Shown: positions 58,413 through 64,000 of the stretch, piece after piece
Position numbering within the stretch: the first letter of the stretch is position 1
How the letters are laid out: the number at the start of each line of letters is the position of its first letter
Assembly: GCF_002079055.1 (NCBI RefSeq)
Contig: NC_047490.1
Coordinates: 124,001 to 188,000 of the forward strand
Length of the DNA: 64,000 nucleotides
Reading direction: 5' to 3'
Source of the DNA: Saccharomyces paradoxus
Taxonomy: Eukaryota; Ascomycota; Saccharomycetes; Saccharomycetales; Saccharomycetaceae
Notes under the pieces: generated by a model
Database searches by the model: none
The model's input: the letters and a program-made list of their open reading frames with translations, nothing else
What the model was told of the DNA's origin: nothing
Program-made: the position numbers and the translations under genes

Positions 58413-60242
58413 TTAATTCTTGAATTTGACAGATCTCGTCAAACCCTTCTTGATACCTGTCTTCTCACCTTCATAGACGCCTGATTGGCCACCAGAATAA
58501 ACTGCACGAACAGATTTGAGTTTCTTTTGCGCCTTTTGGTACTTCTTCCTCTTTTTAACACGAGAGTTTCTGTTATCTTTGTTTCTTCTAGGCGTTAGAC
58601 CCTTGTTCTTTAGAATTTGATAATTGATAGCACGCTTACCATCACCTACGACATTTTCAGCCAATTCAGCCAATTTGCCTTCTCTTGCAGCGATAACAGC
58701 ATTCTTATGAGCCTCTTTACGAGAAATCTTCTTGTCTTGCTTACCTCTCTGAACCTGTTGATAATAATCATTTTCACCTTGAGCGTTAATGCTCCTGGAA
58801 ACTGCTTCATCTTCCGAACCGTATTCCTTATCGTCTAGGTCAGCGCCATTTTTGTCATGCATACCACGTTTACGAGCTTCATCCAACAGACGTTGCTGCC
58901 TTTCAAATAAACGTTCCTTATATGGAATATCGTCATCACCTTTGAATCTGTCTGTTTTTTTATTTTCTTGTTGATCAATTTTCGAAGTATAGAAACGCAA
59001 AGTTCTTCTACGAGCTTTTTTATCCTGTGCGTCAACATCGGCAATTCCAGATTCAATAAAGTCATCAGCTTCAGATGTGGACAAAGATTTTGGTTTGGAA
59101 TGCACACGCGATTGTGCTACGTATTCTTCAAAATCGTCGATACTCACATCATCTTTTTCATCACTTTCTCCTTCTTCTTCATTATTTTCTTCCTTTTGTT
59201 CTTCTTCATTTTCTTCTACGTCAGAAGCTTCACTGTTCTCTAACTCATTCAGCTTCTTTTCGCTGAAGGCTTCAAGGTTTGAGGTTTCTTCACTTTCGGA
59301 ACCATCTCCTTCATTCATGTCAAAACTAGATGGAAGTTCACTGGCTTGCCTCCAAATTTCCTTTGTCGTTAGAATCTTTTCCATGACTGGATGGCCCTTC
59401 ATGGACGTGAAATCTTCATTATTATGGAGTTCGTGCAATAAGATGCTATAGTAACATGATATCGTACCTAGGTAACTTCCAAGTGCAATTAATTTTAACT
59501 TATTGAACTCATTGTTCTCAGATTTCTTTAATTCGTCAAACTTGGGAGCTAATTTTGTGAATTCTTTTGAAAGTGGAGCAAATTCGGGAAACATTGTCTT
59601 TAAATAGTTATCTCTTGCTTCGTCATCCATATTCAGAATATCCCTTATGGAAATATTAGTGTCTGCCTGCTTAGTGGAGTTTTTAAACTCACCCATGTCA
59701 AATTCTTTGGCATTTTTGACCCACTCTTGTTCTTCTTCCTCATCTAAGTAATCATTCATATTAAGTTCTTCCAAGTGCTTCTTTTGTTGTCGTAAAGCTT
59801 CCTTTTCTATTTCTTTAGCAGCTTCTTCATCATCTAAATCATCAGCCCCGTAGTATTCTCCCTTTGTGGACCCCCAGGCATTTTCGTTGTCTAACATACC
59901 ATTTTCTTCATCTTCTTCGGGAAGCTGATCTGTTTCTAAGTTTCTGCCAAATATTTTCTTATAGGCTGCAGCACCATCTAGTTCTTCTTCTTCTTCTTCT
60001 TCTTCTTCATCCTCTCTTTCATCCATAGACTCATCATCCTCATCCATAGCCAAGACTTCTTCCTCATCTTCGTCTTCTAGCAAAGAGTGATCAAAATCCT
60101 TAGCGCTGTCGCCAAATGTGGACTGTTCAAGTAAAACTTTTTCCCTTTTAGAAGCAAAATCATCAACTTCGTTTAACCCATATGGATTAACCTCATCTCC
60201 AACGCTGGGGATTTTGGCTCTGTCTGAACTTTTTCTTACCAT
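58413..60242 (-). CDS. SAS10: Small-subunit processome protein Sas10 (Utp3)
   Basis: 609 residues (S. cerevisiae 610). Extremely charged: acidic runs such as EDEDEEE and EEEEEEEEEL near residues 55-90 (encoded by a TTC/TCT-rich stretch on the plus strand) and another near 345-370. The Sas10/Utp3/C1D domain occupies about 225-310, and the conserved basic Sas10 C-terminal domain about 530-609 (GKRAINYQILKNKGLTPRR, RVKKRKKYQKAQKKLKS, GVYEGEKTGIKKGLTRSVKF). It is an essential nucleolar component of the U3-containing processome. The divergent promoter with RPC53 carries PAC- and RRPE-like motifs. Confidence 0.96.
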   Translation of the reverse strand: MVRKSSDRAKIPSVGDEVNPYGLNEVDDFASKREKVLLEQSTFGDSAKDFDHSLLEDEDEEEVLAMDEDDESMDEREDEEEEEEEEELDGAAAYKKIFGRNLETDQLPEEDEENGMLDNENAWGSTKGEYYGADDLDDEEAAKEIEKEALRQQKKHLEELNMNDYLDEEEEQEWVKNAKEFDMGEFKNSTKQADTNISIRDILNMDDEARDNYLKTMFPEFAPLSKEFTKLAPKFDELKKSENNEFNKLKLIALGSYLGTISCYYSILLHELHNNEDFTSMKGHPVMEKILTTKEIWRQASELPSSFDMNEGDGSESEETSNLEAFSEKKLNELENSEASDVEENEEEQKEENNEEEGESDEKDDVSIDDFEEYVAQSRVHSKPKSLSTSEADDFIESGIADVDAQDKKARRRTLRFYTSKIDQQENKKTDRFKGDDDIPYKERLFERQQRLLDEARKRGMHDKNGADLDDKEYGSEDEAVSRSINAQGENDYYQQVQRGKQDKKISRKEAHKNAVIAAREGKLAELAENVVGDGKRAINYQILKNKGLTPRRNKDNRNSRVKKRKKYQKAQKKLKSVRAVYSGGQSGVYEGEKTGIKKGLTRSVKFKN

Positions 60243-60310
60243 GTTAGTCTATATGGTGTACCTTGAATATATCTTCTCTACCTTTAAAACGAATTGTATG
60301 AAAGCATTAA

Positions 60311-60334
60311 TGAGATGAGGTGAGATGAGATGAG
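60311..60334 (+). promoter_or_regulatory. PAC-like tandem GATGAG motifs
   Basis: TGAGATGAGG followed by TGAGATGAGATGAG gives repeated copies of the GATGAG core of the PAC element, bound by Pbf1/Pbf2 (Dot6/Tod6) in ribosome-biogenesis promoters. They are about 70-90 bases upstream of SAS10. The flanking GC expected of a full PAC is missing, so this is PAC-like rather than exact. Confidence 0.5.
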
Positions 60335-60375
60335 CTTCATTATCGAATTTTTTTTTTCATTGCAGAAGCGCAGTT

Positions 60376-60388
60376 TGAAAATTTTTCA
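60376..60388. promoter_or_regulatory. RRPE element TGAAAATTTTTCA
   Basis: TGAAAATTTTTCA reads TGAAAAATTTTCA on the other strand, matching the RRPE element of ribosome-biogenesis genes, the Stb3 site. It lies 40-65 bases from the PAC-like motifs, the usual pairing, between SAS10 (rRNA processing) and RPC53 (RNA polymerase III). Confidence 0.65.
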
Positions 60389-60571
60389 TCCGCCTTGCAA
60401 TCCAATTTTTTTGATCAGTAGAAGATAAAGACCAATAAATAGTAGTTTATGAGAGAGCAATTGAAAAAGAAGACGGCTAAAAGAATATTGAGAAAAACCG
60501 TTGTTTGCTAGGCTAAACCAAAGTCGAAGCGTGATTTTCTCTTTTATAAAGCGGGATAGTATCCATTAAAT

Positions 60572-61840
60572 ATGAGCAGTAATAAAGGAAATGGGCGCTT
60601 GCCATCACTAAAAGATTCCTCCTCCAATGGAGGATCTGCCAAGCCCTCATTAAAGTTTAAGCCAAAGGCAGTTGCAAGAAAATCTAAGGAAGAAAGAGAA
60701 GCAGCTGCATCCAAAGTGAAGCTAGAGGAGGATTCTAAGAGAGGCAATGACAGAAAACATTTCAGTAATAATAAGAATAAAAGAGTAACCGGCGCTGGCG
60801 GCCAGCAAAGGCGGATGGCCAAATATTTAAATAACACGCATGTTATTTCTAGCGGTCCCTTGGCCGCTGGGAACTTTGTGAGCGAGAAGGGCGACTTGAG
60901 AAGGGGCTTCATCAAATCAGAAGGAAGCGGGTCATCTCTTGTGCAGAAAGGCCTGGAAACTATTGACAATGGTGCTGAGAGCTCAGAGAATGAAGCAGAA
61001 GATGACGATAATGAGGGCGTAGCGTCTAAATCCAAGAAGAAGTTCAATATGGGAAGAGAATTTGAGGCACACAATCTCATAGAGGACGAAGATGATGGCG
61101 AAAGTGAAAAGAGCAGTGATGTGGATATGGATGACGAAGAATGGAGATCCCAACGGATTGAGCAATTATTCCCTGTCAGGCCTGTCCGCGTAAGACACGA
61201 AGATGTTGAAATTGTCAAAAGAGAAATACAAGAAGCTCTTTCTGAAAAGACAACTCGTGAGCCCACTCCAGGTGTAAAGACAGAGCCCACCGGAAGCGAA
61301 TTACAATCTTATTTAGAAGATAGAGAAAGGCAAGTCAATGAGAAACTTGAAAATCTCGGACTTGCGGAGGAGTTTCAATCAGTTGACGGGAGAGAAATTG
61401 CTGCTGAGCTGGAACTATTAAATGCAGATCATCAGCATATACTACGAAAGCTAAAGAAAGTGAATAACAAGCCGGAAAGATTCATGGTATTCCAACTACC
61501 TACCAGGCTACCAGCTTTTGAAAGACCTGCTGTGAAAGAAGAGGAAGGAGAAGTAGAAACACAAGTTAGCGACTCTACCAAGAAGAAAAAGAGTAGCAAA
61601 AAGAAGGATACGAAGGATGTCTTGTCTACTGGAGAGCTGGCTGGCAAGGTTGGGTCTGTCAGGGTTCACAAATCTGGAAAACTTTCTGTAAAAATTGGAA
61701 ATGTGGTGATGGATATCGGCAAAGGTGCCGAAACTACATTCTTACAAGATGTCATAGCATTGAGTATCGCTGATGATGCATCATCAGCTGAGCTTCTAGG
61801 CCGTGTAGACGGTAAAATAGTAGTCACGCCTAAAACCTAA
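60572..61840 (+). CDS. RPC53: RNA polymerase III subunit Rpc53 (C53)
   Basis: 422 residues, as in S. cerevisiae. The N-terminal half is polar and unstructured with many Lys, Ser and Glu residues (KFKPKAVARKSKEERE near 25-40; acidic ENEAEDDDNEG near 138-148), typical of a phosphorylated regulatory region targeted by Mck1 and Kns1. The C-terminal part (about 280-422) is the RPC4 domain, which dimerises with Rpc37 in a TFIIF-like fold and takes part in termination and reinitiation (for example GSVRVHKSGKLSVKIGNVV near 355-373). The long antisense open frame over its 5' half is a codon-bias by-product. Confidence 0.96.
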   Translation: MSSNKGNGRLPSLKDSSSNGGSAKPSLKFKPKAVARKSKEEREAAASKVKLEEDSKRGNDRKHFSNNKNKRVTGAGGQQRRMAKYLNNTHVISSGPLAAGNFVSEKGDLRRGFIKSEGSGSSLVQKGLETIDNGAESSENEAEDDDNEGVASKSKKKFNMGREFEAHNLIEDEDDGESEKSSDVDMDDEEWRSQRIEQLFPVRPVRVRHEDVEIVKREIQEALSEKTTREPTPGVKTEPTGSELQSYLEDRERQVNEKLENLGLAEEFQSVDGREIAAELELLNADHQHILRKLKKVNNKPERFMVFQLPTRLPAFERPAVKEEEGEVETQVSDSTKKKKSSKKKDTKDVLSTGELAGKVGSVRVHKSGKLSVKIGNVVMDIGKGAETTFLQDVIALSIADDASSAELLGRVDGKIVVTPKT

Positions 61841-62154
61841 TCGCACTCGCATTCGTCGAGTATATAAATGAATATACAGGTTCATATATACTTTTAGAAC
61901 GGCTTACATTAATTAAATGCCTAAACAGCTACACCAAAAGGTGCCATTAACGTCTGTCTTCCTTTGCATCTTCTGGTTCTCTTTACGACTTGTAATGTAA
62001 TTCCGGCTATTGTTACCCAGTTCCGGACCTTTAGGGGAGCCACACCTTGAACAAAAAAGAAGCGCCATAACCACCGTGAAAGAATGAGGATCTACTTTGA
62101 TAAGAAGGTATTTAAGAACAGTTTGAGGTTTCAAAACGACGGAAATATTGGGTT
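61841..62154. other. RPC53-ATG9 intergenic region
   Basis: About 310 bases holding the RPC53 3' end and the ATG9 promoter. A minus-strand frame (61913-62134) starts at TTG and has no recognisable product. No gene is seen. Confidence 0.5.
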
Positions 62155-64000
62155 ATGGAGAAAGATGAATACCAGCTACCCAACTCTCATGGGAAGAACA
62201 CTTTCTTGTCGCGAATATTTGGTTTACAATCGGATGAAGTTAATCCTTCTCTTAACAGCCAGGAGATGAGCAACTTCCCTTTACCAGACATAGAGAGAGG
62301 CTCTTCTTTATTGCATTCTTCTAACGAGAGTCACGAAGATAGGGATGAGAATGATTTACGTGTTCCTGAGTCTGACCAGGGCACTAGCACAGAAGAAGAC
62401 GATGAAGAAGATGAGGAGCAGGTCCAAGCGTATGATCCACAAACTGGTGATGGGTTAGATGGATATCACCGGTCAAATTCTGTAAAGGGCGATGAAAACG
62501 TACTTGGAACGGAAAAGAGCGGTTTAGAAAGGCTGGTTGAGGGCTCTACCGATGATTCTGTGCCCAAGGTCGGACAGCTTTCGTCAGACGAAGAAGATAA
62601 TGAGTTCATAAATAATGATGGATTTGAAGATGATACGCCCCTTTTTCAAAAGGGGAACATGCAAGAATTTGGTTCTAAGAAGAGCAATACTATAGAAGAT
62701 GGTAAACGCCCTTTGTTTTTCAGGCATATTTTACAGAATAACCATCCTCAACGAAATACCGAAAAGCTATTTACCTCGTCAAAGGCCACTCACTACGATA
62801 AGGATAAGAATTCAAATAGTGATCCTCGTAACACTAACGGGAATAGAAATCATAGCACCAAATATTTTGGTGGTGCCTCACAATCTCGGTTTACTGGTCC
62901 GTCGTCGAACCATACAAATAGGTTCACGAACTTGTTCCCGCTAAGAAAACCGAATTTACTAAGCAATATATCTGTTTTAAATAATACCCCGGAAGACAGA
63001 ATCAATACCTTGAGTGTAAAAGAGCGGGCTCTTTGGAAGTGGGCAAATGTAGAAAACCTCGACATATTTCTGCAGGATGTTTACAATTATTATCTAGGAA
63101 ATGGGTTCTATTGCATCATACTGGAAAAAATATTAAACATTGGCACTTTGCTTTTTGTTGTCTTTGTTTCTACATACATGGGTCATTGTGTTGATTACTC
63201 CAGATTACCGACTAGTCATCAGGTTTCGGATATTATTATCGAAAAGTGTTATTCTAATAATATAACTGGATTTACAAAGTTTTTCCTATGGATGTTCTAT
63301 TTTTTTGTAATTCTCAAAATTGTCCAGCTTTACTTTGATGTTCAAAAATTATCGGAATTGCAGAACTTTTACAAGTACCTTTTAAATATATCAGATGACG
63401 AACTTCAAACTTTGCCCTGGCAAAACGTAATACAGCAGCTAATGTATTTAAAGGATCAAAATGCAATGACGGCAAATGTTGTCGAAGTTAAAGCCAAGAA
63501 TAGAATCGATGCGCATGATGTTGCCAATAGGATCATGAGAAGAGAAAACTATCTCATAGCACTTTACAACAGCGATATTCTGAATTTGTCTCTTCCTATG
63601 CCATTATTTAGAACCAACGTTTTGACTAAAACATTAGAATGGAATATTAATTTATGCGTCATAGGTTTTGTGTTCAATGAATCCGGATTTATTAAACAAA
63701 GTATTTTAAAGCCTTCTCAAAGGGAATTCACGCGAGAAGAGTTACAAAAAAGGTTTATGCTAGCAGGATTTCTTAATATTATATTGGCACCATTCTTGGT
63801 TACTTACTTTGTTTTGCTTTATTTTTTTAGATATTTTAATGAGTATAAGACGTCCCCTGGGTCTATTGGCGCTCGCCAATACACGCCAATTGCAGAATGG
63901 AAATTCCGTGAGTACAATGAGCTTTACCACATTTTTAAGAAGAGAATAAGCTTGAGTACGACCTTGGCTAACAAATATGTTGATCAATTCCCAAAGGAAA
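62155..64000 (+). CDS. ATG9: Autophagy lipid scramblase Atg9, N-terminal part (cut by window edge)
   Basis: From the ATG at 62155 (MEKDEYQLPN) the frame is open to the right edge, giving about 615 of the roughly 997 residues in S. cerevisiae Atg9. The first 310 residues are polar and acidic (TSTEEDDEEDEEQ near 79-91), the part that binds Atg11, Atg13 and Atg23. Conserved membrane sequence starts near residue 320: segments at about 321-345 (EKILNIGTLLFVVFVSTYMG), 373-395 (FFLWMFYFFVILKIVQLYF) and 535-560 (LNIILAPFLVTYFVLLYFF). Atg9 vesicles seed the phagophore, and the protein scrambles phospholipids as a trimer. The remaining third, with the C-terminal spans, lies outside. Confidence 0.97.
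   Translation, partial: MEKDEYQLPNSHGKNTFLSRIFGLQSDEVNPSLNSQEMSNFPLPDIERGSSLLHSSNESHEDRDENDLRVPESDQGTSTEEDDEEDEEQVQAYDPQTGDGLDGYHRSNSVKGDENVLGTEKSGLERLVEGSTDDSVPKVGQLSSDEEDNEFINNDGFEDDTPLFQKGNMQEFGSKKSNTIEDGKRPLFFRHILQNNHPQRNTEKLFTSSKATHYDKDKNSNSDPRNTNGNRNHSTKYFGGASQSRFTGPSSNHTNRFTNLFPLRKPNLLSNISVLNNTPEDRINTLSVKERALWKWANVENLDIFLQDVYNYYLGNGFYCIILEKILNIGTLLFVVFVSTYMGHCVDYSRLPTSHQVSDIIIEKCYSNNITGFTKFFLWMFYFFVILKIVQLYFDVQKLSELQNFYKYLLNISDDELQTLPWQNVIQQLMYLKDQNAMTANVVEVKAKNRIDAHDVANRIMRRENYLIALYNSDILNLSLPMPLFRTNVLTKTLEWNINLCVIGFVFNESGFIKQSILKPSQREFTREELQKRFMLAGFLNIILAPFLVTYFVLLYFFRYFNEYKTSPGSIGARQYTPIAEWKFREYNELYHIFKKRISLSTTLANKYVDQFPKE

Larger units (their letters stand above)
60243..60571. other. 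SAS10-RPC53 shared divergent promoter
   Basis: About 330 bases between the divergent starts. It contains PAC-like GATGAG repeats and an RRPE element, listed separately. No gene is seen. Confidence 0.65.

Noticed and set aside
60544-61290. 248-codon open frame antisense to the 5' half of RPC53
   Set aside because: It lies fully opposite a well conserved gene, consists mainly of Ser/Leu from the reverse of Glu/Lys/Ser codons, and matches in place the doubtful S. cerevisiae ORF BUD30/YDL151C, whose phenotype is explained by RPC53.
61913-62134. 73-codon minus-strand frame between RPC53 and ATG9
   Set aside because: Begins at TTG rather than ATG and has no recognisable sequence.

Overview
The window is a gene-dense, intron-poor, AT-rich block of nuclear DNA from a budding yeast of the genus Saccharomyces. 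It holds 35 complete protein genes, plus one cut at each end. By recalled protein identity and length, the genes run in the same order and orientation as S. cerevisiae chromosome IV left arm, from UFD2 (YDL190C) to ATG9 (YDL149W). Proteins are roughly 85-99% identical to what I remember of S. cerevisiae, most lengths agree within a few residues, and VMA1 lacks the intein usual in S. cerevisiae. I therefore infer a non-cerevisiae Saccharomyces species, but cannot name it from sequence alone.

Layout. 1-9.2 kb: UFD2 5' end, RBS1, PPH22, YDL186W-like, intein-free VMA1, the 25-codon ribosomal gene RPL41A, MRX19-like. 9.2-22.8 kb: a 1.6-kb gene-free LYS20 upstream region with a perfect hairpin, LYS20, INH1, YDL180W-like, PCL9, DLD2, YDL177C-like, GID12-like YDL176W, AIR2. 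23-41 kb: DLD1, PAR32, the 6.4-kb glutamate synthase gene GLT1, UGA3, UGX2, SFA1, NRP1, FAP7. 41-64 kb: CDC36, CDC9, ENT1, MHF2, DHH1, a conserved 43-codon ORF, STE7, YDL157C-like, CMR1, CLB3, MSH5, SAS10, RPC53 and ATG9 (cut by the right edge).

How the genes relate. There is no operon or cluster logic overall, but some neighbours share themes. PAR32, GLT1, UGA3 and UGX2 concern nitrogen, glutamate and GABA control. SAS10 and RPC53 share a divergent promoter with PAC and RRPE ribosome-biogenesis motifs. CDC9 and CMR1 carry G1/S (MCB/SCB) sites, PCL9 has two Swi5/Ace2-type sites, and MSH5 has a URS1 meiotic repressor site.

I recognised no tRNA, snoRNA, transposon, LTR, CRISPR array or plasmid-like sequence, and no novel multi-gene system. 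The items most worth a second look are the empty VDE homing site in VMA1, two long perfect inverted repeats in the LYS20 and CDC9 promoters, the intact 43-codon ORF upstream of STE7, an ATG-initiated overlapping upstream ORF on STE7, and a possible 5'-leader intron in RBS1.
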